This document shows, piece by piece, positions 1-10,235 of a DNA stretch of 64,000 nt; position 1 is the stretch's first letter; the number at the start of each line of letters is the position of its first letter. The notes under the pieces were generated by a model that saw nothing but the letters and a program-made list of their open reading frames with translations, was not told where the DNA came from and did not search any database. Made by a program: the position numbers and the translations under genes. Source of the DNA: Patiria pectinifera (taxonomy: Eukaryota > Echinodermata > Asteroidea > Valvatida > Asterinidae); the NCBI GenBank assembly GCA_029964075.1, contig CM057144.1:12237281-12301280 (forward strand). Reading direction: 5' to 3'.

Positions 1-1644
1 CGTGCATTTTGACAAAACGCCAATTTTTGCTATGATGGCCCTGAAGGGACACGCACTCTCTTCAGATCATTGCAAATCTTTTCTTGAACATTCAAATTAT
101 GCTGTGGCGGCGTCACCAAAAAATCAAATAATCAAAGTTACCGCGGATGTTTGTCAAGACCAAAATCCAGTTAAGAAAGCAAGAAAACTGCCACTTGAAT
201 TTTTTAAACCAACCTTTTATTTTAGTGATCTGGGTATATTTATTACATCATTTCAAATGTCTCACGCGCAGGGCCTAGCTATTGCCCTTCTGCGTATGGC
301 GGCCATCTTAGAGGGCCTCGTTTGTTATTTTAATTCAGTGTAACAATGAATGCACAAAATGTTTACTCGTCCCAGCAAAATGAAGGCGCTACCCTCCAAG
401 ATGGCTGATAGGCATAAGGTCTGTACGGCATTGACCATTTGCTTTCAGAAGCCATCTTTGGGGTATTCTATTGTTACTATCTGAATTCATTAACAATACA
501 CAAGAGGTCCACTTCTGCATATCCCCACGATGGACCAAAAGAAAACACTTCAAAGATGACTGCAATGCAACTGTTAGTGGATGGGGCCTGGTCGTTACAA
601 AAATTAATATTGCAATTCTGGATATACGCAAGTATGTTATGGTTCAAAATATAGTGAATATTTGTTAGTATATTTCTTGAGACTAAAATATCAATCCGCG
701 ATTAAGAAAACAATGATCTTATTTTAAGCTTTGTCCAGATCTCCATCTATATACCTAAGCAATACTACAAGAAATATTATTATTATTTTTTTTTTTACTG
801 ATATTCAGTTGTACCAAACTGACCCCGAATGCCTTGCCAAGCTTGATTATTTCAAAGGCAAATTGACTATCTTTTTTGTCAGCATGTTCTCTAAAAACTC
901 CTGGGTCAGATTGACCCCGATCTGAGTCTATATCCGCACAGTCCTTTTTTGTGTCAAAATGACACTTTTCTTGATCCAAATGATATAGAAAAAATGTCAT
1001 TTTGACCAGAAAAAAGTGTCATTTTGACCAAAAAATGTAAAATTTGACCAGGAAATAGGACTGTGCAGATTTAGGCTCAAATTCTGGGTCAAATCTGATC
1101 CAGAAGTGTTTAGTTCTCCTAACTTAATTTTGTTGATTTTGTTAAGTTTAATTCTCCTAACTTGATACGCACTACATCCGCATTACATTTCGAGTTATAT
1201 AAGTATTGATAGTGATCCCGAGACGGGACGTTTGCCCCGCCCTCCTACCGTCATCTGTCTTCTGGTTAAATAATGATTGAATTAAAACTGAGTACAGCAT
1301 TTCATTGCAGACATGGCAAAGGAACAGTTATATCTTCTGTGCTCTGCATGTACTTAATTATTGCAGTAAAAAGTTAACTGTATATCCAGCTTATGTATAC
1401 AGTTATATCCAGCTTATGTGCAGTAGCAATATACCTGTAGTCACTTTCCAAACTCCCATTACTACTGTTAAAGTTTCTTTAAAACAAACAAACAAAAAAG
1501 CAGCCCGCCTTTCTAGTTCCTATATACATGTAAAGAGTCATGTCTGGAAATAAATAAGTGGCTTTTGGCTCAAGTGCCAAATTAAATTTTCGGCTGTCAT
1601 TGTCATGAAGCATGCAGGATATTTACAAAGAAGCTAGGCTAATT
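1..1644. other. Gene-free stretch with an imperfect foldback
   Basis: No open frame here resembles a known protein; the 113-codon frame at 2-343 begins at GTG, is open at the window edge and has no recognisable domain. An imperfect inverted repeat lies at about 895-1110: a left arm reading 'ctcctgggtcagattgac' then 'atatccgcacagtcc' is mirrored by 'ggactgtgcagat' and 'gggtcaaatctgatccag', with short repeats of 'gtcattttgacc' in the middle. It is probably an old inverted-repeat element. Nothing else is supported. Confidence 0.5.
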
Positions 1645-1838
1645 AATGGACCGATCTAGTAAGCACCGCCCCGTGATGTTCTGACCAATCACAGCCGTGA
1701 TTTATGTCCGACGTGCGTGCACAAAAGTCCGACATGCGTGCACGCGCGTATGATGCGCGCGGCAGGAAAATGCATGGCATTTGAGGAGCAGGTGTTCATT
1801 TAGTACGCAGTGAACGGGGCTTTCTGGATCGGTCCATT
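1645..1838. mobile_element. Inverted-repeat MITE, family 'ggaccgatc', copy 1
   Basis: A non-autonomous DNA element of about 194 bp bounded by inverted repeats: aatggaccgatctagtaag at the left and ctttctggatcggtccatt at the right. A second copy with the same ends lies at 18668-18809 in reverse internal order; both share the internal 'ctgtgattggtc' and 'gcgcgcggcaggaaaatgca' stretches on opposite strands. No coding capacity. The superfamily is not identifiable from the ends alone. Confidence 0.7.
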
Positions 1839-1846
1839 GTGGCAAG

Positions 1847-2062
1847 ATGCCTTGGACGGACTAACACAAACAGAAACAAGCACAAGTACACATGGACAGT
1901 TGGACCAAGACAGAAACCTACGTATTAGAACAATTTTTGTTTCCTCTCAATACGCACTTTTCTAGTTTTATCTGTCCGTTTTCATGCTTGGGTTCTGTCT
2001 TAGTCCAACTGTTCGTGTGTACTTGTACTTGTTTCTGTTTTGTCTTAGTCCGTCCAAGGCAT
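1847..2062. mobile_element. Long-TIR foldback element
   Basis: A 216-bp foldback whose two arms (about 1847-1920 and 1990-2062) are inverted copies of about 75 bp with few mismatches. The left arm starts atgccttggacggactaa and the right arm ends ttagtccgtccaaggcat. The central loop is about 70 bp. It has no coding capacity and sits 9 bp right of the neighbouring MITE and about 130 bp left of the BEL retrotransposon, so this spot has collected insertions. Confidence 0.75.
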
Positions 2063-2189
2063 TTCGTAACAAGCCTATAGGCTTCAAGAGGATGCCTCCA
2101 TATCTATATTTTCGCTTCTTACACCTTTTCGACAATTCCATTCCTGCAATAACTGCTTCTATTTCTCCTTAGGTTTTGGTAATAATGTG

Positions 2190-2951
2190 TGTTGCGGGTA
2201 GGAAAGTTTTCCAGTTCGTTCGTGACGTCATAGGCGTGGAATTTTCTTGGTCAACAGAGGGCGCTCTCAGCGCGCCAGCATTGTCACATAGTTTTGTAAA
2301 GTTTGTAGAAATCCGTCAAAAGATCCTTTGATTTTGCATCATTATTCGATACGCCCAATGTTGTGAGTACTTATAATTGTTTAGAGATTTAGATAAAGGG
2401 TTAAAGATAATTGTGTATAAAGGGGGGTAATAATTACGGTCATTAGATATAGTTATTTTGGGTCAACTTTTGGGGATAAAATTTGAGTAGAATTAGCGAT
2501 GCACGTTTTATACACGTTTACTGAATGCACGTGACATGATTCTCACATCAGTTTCATCAGTTTAAATATGGATTACTGTCAACCAAGGTTAATTTTGAAG
2601 ACTTGAATATTACTTTTAATGTAAACATTGATGTACTAGGACACACACATGTATTTTTAATGAGGAAATAATTCACGCTAGACACAATTTCATAAGTTTG
2701 GGGATCAAATCAGTCAGTTTAATTCATTTAGTTCATATTGTAATTGATTCATGTATGTGCAGGTACATTTTGACATAATTTTAGAGACTTATTGTATTTT
2801 TTGGTTTTATATTAATTGCAGATTGAACCGCATTTGCATTCGCATTCAACTTCTGAGTGTACAAAACCCGTCACATTTTGCTATTGGTACAATACATGGG
2901 AAACAGTTAAATCGTCATCAAAGGAGTCCTTTTTTGTTGTCATCCGTCACA
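2190..2951 (+). repeat. 5' LTR of the BEL element
   Basis: A 762-bp terminal repeat beginning tgttgcgggtag and ending catccgtcaca, preceded by the target duplication atgtg. It should hold the promoter and RNA start of the element. By eye it matches the 3' LTR along its whole length. Confidence 0.96.
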
Positions 2952-2984
2952 TTAAGTTCAATAACAGCGTCATAAATCGACAAC

Positions 2985-5900
2985 ATGAGTACTACGTCAC
3001 CAAGTCAGGAAGATGATGTCAAGCCGGAAGATTCGGCCAGTCAGTGCAGCCATACGACAAGCACCTCATCCAGCAGGAGAGCCAGAATGGAGGCCATGGT
3101 GAGGAGTGCTGCACTTCAAGCAGAGGTTGAAGCTCTTAAAGAACAACAAGAGCTTGAGCTACAGGAATTGAGGCTCCACCAAAGGAGAACTGAGCTTCAA
3201 ATGAAAACCAAGCTCAGCTGTGCAGAAGCGGAGGCAAAAGTTTATGCCCAGTTCGATGACGAGAAAACAAGCCCAGTTTCTCCATCTCAGTCAACACCAT
3301 CTCCCCATGATGAAGACTCCCCATCGCAGCCCGATCCATCACCGCATGATGATGATACAAGCGGTGACACAGTCCCATACCCCATTGAAGATCATCAATC
3401 GTCAACGCCGCAACAAACGCCACCCCCTACCGAAGCCATCAATGAAATGTTGCGACAATCAAAGCAACAGCAGCAGAGCCTCATTGAGACATTGCAGTTA
3501 CCGAAAGCAGAGCTGATGTGCTACGAAGGAGATCCCCTCAAGTTTTGGGAATTTTGGAGAGCTTTCGAGGTGAATGTGGACAGCACGACAATAAGCACCG
3601 CTGCCAAGCTGACAAGACTTCTTCATTACTGCAAGGGGGAAGCACGCAGAGTGATTCAAGCATGCTCTGTGATGGAGTCGACACAAGGTTATGCTCGAGC
3701 CAAAACCTTGTTGAAGGAGAGATTTGGAAACAAATATAAAGTTGCTGATGCATGGATGAAGAAAGTCACCCGAGGCCAAACAGTGTCACCCCATGATGGA
3801 AAAGCCATCAGAGAAATGGCAGATGAGCTGAAAGTCTGCTACGAAACCCTCCAGGCTATGGGCTACGAAAATGAGATAGCACACCAGAGTTTTCTGAGAG
3901 ACATTGTTGAGCGCTTGCCCAACTACTTGCGCTATCGATGGGTCCGAAAGGTCAGAGACCTCGAAAGGAAGGAAGATCGAATGCCGAAGGTGAAGGATCT
4001 TGTGGCCTACATAGATGATGTAGCAGAAGAAGAGAATAACCCTGTGTATGGTACATCTACTTGGGAGAGAAGCCGTGATGTTCCTCAGAAAAGACGCACA
4101 CAGCCAAGACAGAGAGGGTCCTTTGCAGTGGCATCTGTACCAGAGAGAGTAGTCACCAGAGAGTGTTCTCTATGCAAGGGAGAACACACCCTATTTGGTT
4201 GCCAGCAGTTCAAGGCAAAGTCACCACAAGACAGGCTGAGTTATGCCAAGCAAGAGAGATTATGCTTCAACTGTCTGCGCAGAGGTCACATGACATCAGC
4301 GTGCAGGCTGAACAGGACATGTACTGTTTCTGGTTGTGGAAGGAAACATACAAAATTCCTTCACATCCCGCAGACAATGCAGCAGCATGAAGAAGCAGCG
4401 TCCCAAACCAACACATCACTAGATGCCCCCGTACAGAATGGCTACATTGATTCAGCCGCTGAAGCAAGTTGCAGTAACGTCACAGGGGCCGGCAGGACCG
4501 TGCTGCCCATTGTCCCTGTTCGAGTGAAAGCTGCCGGCGGCAGTGTCTTCATCCGCACCCATGCATTGTTGGACACTGGTTCGACAAATACATTCTGTAC
4601 AGAACACTTGGCACGACAGCTTGGAGTTGAAGGAGCCAAACAAAGGCTCAACCTGACAACACTTGACAAGATGGGCAGCTCCATAGACACCACAAGAGTG
4701 AGCTTGATTGTGGACTCGGGACCAGCCACAGACCGTATAGAGTTGCCAAATGTGTTCACCAAACACAAGATCAACATTCAGAGTACCCACATGGCCAAGA
4801 TGGAAGAGATAGCTGGACTACCCTACCTGCAGGGTATTGACCTACCATTTGCAGGCGAGAAGGAAGTTGGAATCCTGATTGGTCAAGATATTCCGAGAGC
4901 ACTGATGCCTCTCGAAATGAGAAGAGGAAAGGCAAAGGACGGACCCTATGCTGTGCGAACGGCATTGGGATGGTCGCTACAAGGCCCAGTGAACAAAGTC
5001 GGCACAACAGAGCAGAACACTCATGCTACCTCTACCTTCATTCAAGGAGACATCGGCCTGGAAGAACAGGTTCATAAGTTTTGGAAGCTGGAGGCATCAG
5101 ATACACTACATGATGAAAGAGGCATGTCAGTGAACGACCAAAGAGCTCTGAAGATGTGGAAAGATGGGATAAGCGTTGATGGAGGACATTATCAGTTACC
5201 AGTGCCATTCAAGCATCATCCTCCATGCCTGCCAAATAATCGGTGGTTAGCAGAACAGAGGCTGCAGAGTCTTGCAAGAAAGCTTGGCAAAGATGACAGT
5301 CTCCGTCGTAAGTACCAAGAAGGCATCGAGGACTTACTCAAGAAGGGGTATGCTGAGGAAGTAGAGAAACAAGAATGTCAGTCTGAAGATCAGGCTATCT
5401 GGTATCTTCCTCACCATCCAGTTTTCCACCCCATGAAACCCGACAAACTACGCATCGTGTTCGATTGTGCAGCTAAGAGCGGAGGTGTGTCTCTCAATGA
5501 TGAAGTTCTGCAAGGGCCAGATCTGACAAATAAACTTACCGGAGTCTTGCTGAGATTCAGACAGGGACCAGTCGCCTTCATGGCAGATGTGGAGGCCATG
5601 TTTCATCAAGTTCGAGTACCAGTGGAAGAACGAGATGTGTTGAGGTTCCTATGGTGGCCATCCGGCGACATGACTCAACAACCAAAGGTGTATAGGATGT
5701 GTGTGCACCTGTTCGGCGGGACCTGGAGCCCCAGTTGCTGCAATTTTGCACTGCGCCAAACAGCCGATGATAACCAAGATGAGTTCAGTCCTGAAGCTGT
5801 AGAGATTGTGAAGCGCAATTTCTATGTTGACGACTGCCTGGTTTCCGTCGAGAGTGAAGAGAAAGCTGTGAATCTATCGGACGAGCTGAGAAATCTGCTG

Positions 5901-8429
5901 CAAAGAGGTGGATTCAAATTGACCAAGTGGCTGAGTAACAAACCAAGTGTCCTGAAATCCATCCCTACCGAAGAACGATCCAAGCAGTTGAAGGGTCTTG
6001 ACCTAAACCTTGATGCTCTACCTGTTGACAGAGCCTTGGGCGTCAGCTGGGATGTTGAAAGAGACTGTTTGGGATACAAGTTGTCACCTAAGGACAAGCC
6101 TCTGACGAGACGTGGGCTATTGAGCATTGTGTCATCAATCTATGACCCCCTGGGATATGCCAACCCGTTCATCCTGAGAGCGAGACTGCTACTCCAGGAG
6201 CTGACAAGAATGAAGCTGGGATGGGATGATCCAGTGCCAGAAGAGCAGCGACAAAAGTGGCAAGGTTGGTCAGAAGAGCTAGCAGAGATGAAGGAGTTTG
6301 AAGTTAACAGATGTGTGAAGCCACATGGCTTTGGCACAGTGACAGAATACCAGTTGCATCATTTTGCAGATGCCTCAGAGAAGGCTTATGGAGCAGTGTC
6401 CTACCTTGTCATGAAGAACACCAGCAGTGAGCTACACAGCAGTCTGGTGATGGCCAAGTCTCATCTAGCGCCATTAAAAACAATGACGATACCTCGTCTT
6501 GAGCTTGCAGCAGCGACCCTTGCTGCTAAGCTTGATGTTGCAGTGAAGAGAGAGTTAGATGTACAGGAACCGATCTACTCAACATTCTGGACAGATAGCA
6601 CCATTGTGCTGCAGTACATTAGAAGTACAGACGGGAGGTTCCGCACATTTGCAGCCAACAGGATAGCTACCATACATAATGCATCAGAAGCAGGTCAATG
6701 GCATTATGTGGACACAAAGTCAAACCCTGCTGATGACATATCAAGAGGGATGTCAGCCGGTGAGCTTAAGAAGAGCACAAGGTGGCTACAAGGACCAGAG
6801 TTCCTCCTAATGCCACAAGAACACTGGCCGAAAGAACCACAAGTAATGGAACCCCTAAGACAGAGTGATCCGGAGCTTAAGAAAAATAAGGAGCAAGTGC
6901 AGATATTTGCTGTAGATTCCGAAGAGAACAAGGCGACAGACAAACTACTCCAACACTACTCATCGTGGCACAGGCTAAAGAAGGCTGTAGCATGGATCTT
7001 GCGAGTGAGAGAGTACTTGCAGAACAAGAATGGACGTGTGCCAAGTGACATGAAGAAGCCACTAACAGTAGATGATCTTGACAAGGCAGAACAAGCAATC
7101 ATCAGACACGTTCAACGACAAGCCTACACAGATGAATACCAGACACTGCACACAACCGCCAACCCTGTGAAGAAATCCAGTCCTCTCTACAGACTGGACC
7201 CAAAAATTAACAGTGAAGGAGTGATGTGCGTCGGAGGGAGATTGAAGAATTCCAAGCTGCAGACACAAGAAAAACATCCTGTCATCCTTCCAAAGATGAA
7301 TCACATTGTCAAGCTATTGGTGAGACACTTTCATGCTGTATCAGGTCACTCAGGGAGAGAGCATGTTATGTCATTGATGAGACAGCGGTACTGGGTGATC
7401 GGAGGAAGAACCACAGTACGACAGGTGTTGCATGATTGTTTTGTGTGCAAACGCCGATCAGCTTCACCCAGCATTCAGAAGATGGCCAATCTACCTGAAG
7501 ACCGAGTAACCCCTGAGAAACCGCCATTCAACTACGTCGGAGTAGACTGTTTTGGGCCATTTTTGGTCAAGCAAGGCCGAAGTCAAGTGAAAAGATACGG
7601 CTGTATCTTTACCTGTTTGGCGATTAGAGCAGTTCACATCGAAGTTCTGCATTCTATGGAGACCGACTCCTTTCTCAATGCCTTGCAGCGATTCATGGCC
7701 AGACGCGGTCAACCAGAACTTATCAGATGCGACAACGGCACCAATTTCATCGGAGCTGAGCGTGAGCTGAGGGAAGGGATCAAACGATGGAACAAGCAGC
7801 AGGTCCATGAGTATCTTCTTCAAAAGGGGATCAGATGGAAATTCAACCCACCGGCAGCGTCCCACATGGGAGGACCCTGGGAGAGACAGATCAGAACAGT
7901 CAGGAAAATTCTGAACACTGTAATGAAGCAGCAAGTTCTGCATGACGAAAGCCTATCAACCATGATGTGCTTGGTTGAATCAGTGATCAACGGACGCCCA
8001 CTTACAGTAGTATCTGATGACGCGAGAGATCCAGAACCCTTGACGCCAAACCATCTTCTCCTGTTGCGTCAGAACAGCGCATTGCCAGTCGATGTATTCC
8101 AGAAGCAAGACCAGTTCAGCCGTAAAAGGTGGCGACATGTGCAGTATCTTGCGGATGTCTTTTGGCGCAGATGGATACGAGAATATCTACCCACACTGCA
8201 GCAGAGAGGCAAGTGGAACGAGCCAGTACGGAACATTGAGGTCGGAGACATCGTTCTCATTGTTGAGGATCAACCGAGAAACCAGTGGTCCTTGGGGAGA
8301 GTCGTCGAGATCTACGCTGGAGAAGACAAGCTGGTCCGATCAGCAAAGATAAAGACACGGTCAACCACACTCGTCAGGCCCATCCACAAGCTATGTCTGA
8401 TGGAGTCTGCAGAAGCCAAGGAGAGATGA
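2985..8429 (+). CDS. BEL/Pao Gag-Pol polyprotein
   Basis: An intact 1814-codon frame starting at ATG 34 bp after the 5' LTR. The N-terminal region is coiled-coil-like and charged, then Pro/Ser/Asp-rich (about residues 90-150), followed by a DUF1759-type gag domain (about 180-330). Zinc-knuckle motifs lie near 394 (CSLCKGEH) and at 427-440 (CFNCLRRGHMTSAC). The aspartic protease motif is DTGS at 530. Reverse transcriptase has YVDD at 947-950; RNase H starts around 1125 (FADAS, D1129). Integrase has an HHCC-type zinc domain (H1448 to C1485/C1488) and a catalytic triad D1521, D1583, E1633. The C-terminus (about 1690-1800) is the DUF5641-like domain usual in these proteins. No frameshift or stop interrupts it, so it could be functional. 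Gag and Pol are fused in one frame, as is common in BEL elements. Confidence 0.96.
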   Translation: MSTTSPSQEDDVKPEDSASQCSHTTSTSSSRRARMEAMVRSAALQAEVEALKEQQELELQELRLHQRRTELQMKTKLSCAEAEAKVYAQFDDEKTSPVSPSQSTPSPHDEDSPSQPDPSPHDDDTSGDTVPYPIEDHQSSTPQQTPPPTEAINEMLRQSKQQQQSLIETLQLPKAELMCYEGDPLKFWEFWRAFEVNVDSTTISTAAKLTRLLHYCKGEARRVIQACSVMESTQGYARAKTLLKERFGNKYKVADAWMKKVTRGQTVSPHDGKAIREMADELKVCYETLQAMGYENEIAHQSFLRDIVERLPNYLRYRWVRKVRDLERKEDRMPKVKDLVAYIDDVAEEENNPVYGTSTWERSRDVPQKRRTQPRQRGSFAVASVPERVVTRECSLCKGEHTLFGCQQFKAKSPQDRLSYAKQERLCFNCLRRGHMTSACRLNRTCTVSGCGRKHTKFLHIPQTMQQHEEAASQTNTSLDAPVQNGYIDSAAEASCSNVTGAGRTVLPIVPVRVKAAGGSVFIRTHALLDTGSTNTFCTEHLARQLGVEGAKQRLNLTTLDKMGSSIDTTRVSLIVDSGPATDRIELPNVFTKHKINIQSTHMAKMEEIAGLPYLQGIDLPFAGEKEVGILIGQDIPRALMPLEMRRGKAKDGPYAVRTALGWSLQGPVNKVGTTEQNTHATSTFIQGDIGLEEQVHKFWKLEASDTLHDERGMSVNDQRALKMWKDGISVDGGHYQLPVPFKHHPPCLPNNRWLAEQRLQSLARKLGKDDSLRRKYQEGIEDLLKKGYAEEVEKQECQSEDQAIWYLPHHPVFHPMKPDKLRIVFDCAAKSGGVSLNDEVLQGPDLTNKLTGVLLRFRQGPVAFMADVEAMFHQVRVPVEERDVLRFLWWPSGDMTQQPKVYRMCVHLFGGTWSPSCCNFALRQTADDNQDEFSPEAVEIVKRNFYVDDCLVSVESEEKAVNLSDELRNLLQRGGFKLTKWLSNKPSVLKSIPTEERSKQLKGLDLNLDALPVDRALGVSWDVERDCLGYKLSPKDKPLTRRGLLSIVSSIYDPLGYANPFILRARLLLQELTRMKLGWDDPVPEEQRQKWQGWSEELAEMKEFEVNRCVKPHGFGTVTEYQLHHFADASEKAYGAVSYLVMKNTSSELHSSLVMAKSHLAPLKTMTIPRLELAAATLAAKLDVAVKRELDVQEPIYSTFWTDSTIVLQYIRSTDGRFRTFAANRIATIHNASEAGQWHYVDTKSNPADDISRGMSAGELKKSTRWLQGPEFLLMPQEHWPKEPQVMEPLRQSDPELKKNKEQVQIFAVDSEENKATDKLLQHYSSWHRLKKAVAWILRVREYLQNKNGRVPSDMKKPLTVDDLDKAEQAIIRHVQRQAYTDEYQTLHTTANPVKKSSPLYRLDPKINSEGVMCVGGRLKNSKLQTQEKHPVILPKMNHIVKLLVRHFHAVSGHSGREHVMSLMRQRYWVIGGRTTVRQVLHDCFVCKRRSASPSIQKMANLPEDRVTPEKPPFNYVGVDCFGPFLVKQGRSQVKRYGCIFTCLAIRAVHIEVLHSMETDSFLNALQRFMARRGQPELIRCDNGTNFIGAERELREGIKRWNKQQVHEYLLQKGIRWKFNPPAASHMGGPWERQIRTVRKILNTVMKQQVLHDESLSTMMCLVESVINGRPLTVVSDDARDPEPLTPNHLLLLRQNSALPVDVFQKQDQFSRKRWRHVQYLADVFWRRWIREYLPTLQQRGKWNEPVRNIEVGDIVLIVEDQPRNQWSLGRVVEIYAGEDKLVRSAKIKTRSTTLVRPIHKLCLMESAEAKER

Positions 8430-9320
8430 GGTATCAACCTTTATATATTGGAGTGCTTAACACCAGTTTTGGAGTACGGAGTAGGCAAGAGGAGAGTATC
8501 ATTGTGTCATTTGTGGAATTTACACATGTAAATGATGTCATGCATTGTAGTATGACAGAGGTGCGAGCCTAGCGCCGCCTCTTTTTTAAGCCTTCGAATT
8601 GGCCACACTCCACCCTACATGTATCAGGCTGAATCGCACGCCCGTGGAGCACCGGAACAAGTCAAGAGAGAAACTTACAGTCATCTTGGACAATCGAACA
8701 TTTCTGAGTTGGACTGCGCAATCTTCGAGAACATTGCAAGACATTTTTTATCCATGATTGACATGGATCAGAGTGCCACTTTAAGTTTGTCAAATCAAGT
8801 GATTTTCAGATTTTATGCAAGTTGCATTTAAATGTTGCTTAATTGTGTTATAATTGTTGTTATTACTGCATATGATTACTGCCCAAATTGGATCTCATCT
8901 TGAAATTCTACTGATTGTGGTAAAACATTTTCAAGACACCGTAGGTATGTGATTTGTATTGCATGTGACAATGTTGCCAATCTCTGAAAATAGTTTGGAT
9001 TTGATTATGCATGGTATGTTAGAATTCCTTGTGAAATTTGCTACTGCTCAAGAGAAAGTTACAGTGGAATTCTAAGTAGATGAAGCAATGTGCATGTATT
9101 TCTATCAGATCTGGAGTCAAGTTGTAAAACAAGCAGTTTTTCTATTGCAGTTGATTTCCCCATGATGGATCAGTTAATGTTAAGCGTATTATAGCCACAT
9201 GTTAAAATGTTCATGTTTGTTATTACTAAAGTAGCAGTTTTAGAAACTACATGTAGTTCATAGTTCAGTGTAATTTTAGTAAATGATCATAATTTAGTAT
9301 TCTCATTTAAGGGGCCGGGA
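8430..9320 (+). other. 3' untranslated part of the BEL element
   Basis: An 890-bp stretch between the pol stop and the 3' LTR. The only frame of note (70 codons at 8619-8831) has no recognisable envelope or other domain, so I treat it as noncoding. The last bases, aaggggccggga, are the likely polypurine tract that primes plus-strand DNA synthesis. Confidence 0.7.
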
Positions 9321-10082
9321 TGTTGCGGGTAGGAAAGTTTTCCAGTTCGTTCGTGACGTCATAGGCGTGGAATTTTCTTGGTCAACAGAGGGCGCTCTCA
9401 GCGCGCCAGCATTGTCACATAGTTTTGTAAAGTTTGTAGAAATCCGTCAAAAGATCCTTTGATTTTGCATCATTATTCGATACGCCCAATGTTGTGAGTA
9501 CTTATAATTGTTTAGAGATTTAGATAAAGGGTTAAAGATAATTGTGTATAAAGGGGGGTAATAATTACGGTCATTAGATATAGTTATTTTGGGTCAACTT
9601 TTGGGGATAAAATTTGAGTAGAATTAGCGATGCACGTTTTATACACGTTTACTGAATGCACGTGACATGATTCTCACATCAGTTTCATCAGTTTAAATAT
9701 GGATTACTGTCAACCAAGGTTAATTTTGAAGACTTGAATATTACTTTTAATGTAAACATTGATGTACTAGGACACACACATGTATTTTTAATGAGGAAAT
9801 AATTCACGCTAGACACAATTTCATAAGTTTGGGGATCAAATCAGTCAGTTTAATTCATTTAGTTCATATTGTAATTGATTCATGTATGTGCAGGTACATT
9901 TTGACATAATTTTAGAGACTTATTGTATTTTTTGGTTTTATATTAATTGCAGATTGAACCGCATTTGCATTCGCATTCAACTTCTGAGTGTACAAAACCC
10001 GTCACATTTTGCTATTGGTACAATACATGGGAAACAGTTAAATCGTCATCAAAGGAGTCCTTTTTTGTTGTCATCCGTCACA
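9321..10082 (+). repeat. 3' LTR of the BEL element
   Basis: A 762-bp direct copy of the 5' LTR with the same ends, followed by the target duplication atgtg at 10083-10087. It ends 153 bp beyond the stop codon of the minus-strand LAMP-like gene, so the insertion lies just past that gene's predicted poly(A) signals, in antisense orientation. Confidence 0.96.
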
Positions 10083-10235
10083 ATGTGAGTTTGAATTGAA
10101 TTGAATTGAAGGCACTATCATAACTCAGATTACAATTTGAAAGGAAACACGCGAAGTCCCGAGAAACCTGTTAAATCTATGCAAACTGAAACTAAGCATT
10201 GGAGCAAATTTTATTCTTATTATTGGGTATTAATT

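Larger units (their letters stand above)
2190..10082 (+). mobile_element. Complete BEL/Pao LTR retrotransposon
   Basis: A full-length element of 7893 bp with TG...CA-bounded LTRs at 2190-2951 and 9321-10082, one gag-pol frame at 2985-8429, and a purine-rich tract (about 9309-9320) just left of the 3' LTR. The 5-bp target duplication atgtg is present at 2185-2189 and 10083-10087. BEL/Pao elements typically make 4-6 bp duplications, and the order protease, RT, RNase H, integrase fits the family. I found no envelope-like frame in the 890 bp between pol and the 3' LTR. The LTRs have equal length and I see no difference by eye, which indicates a very recent insertion. The primer-binding site is unclear: the bases after the 5' LTR do not start with TGG. 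Confidence 0.96.

Noticed and set aside
2-343. 113-codon open frame at the window edge
   Set aside because: It begins with GTG, shows no domain or splice context I recognise, and the composition is like surrounding DNA.
8619-8831. Possible envelope-like frame of the BEL element
   Set aside because: Only 70 codons, no signal peptide, membrane span or glycoprotein features.
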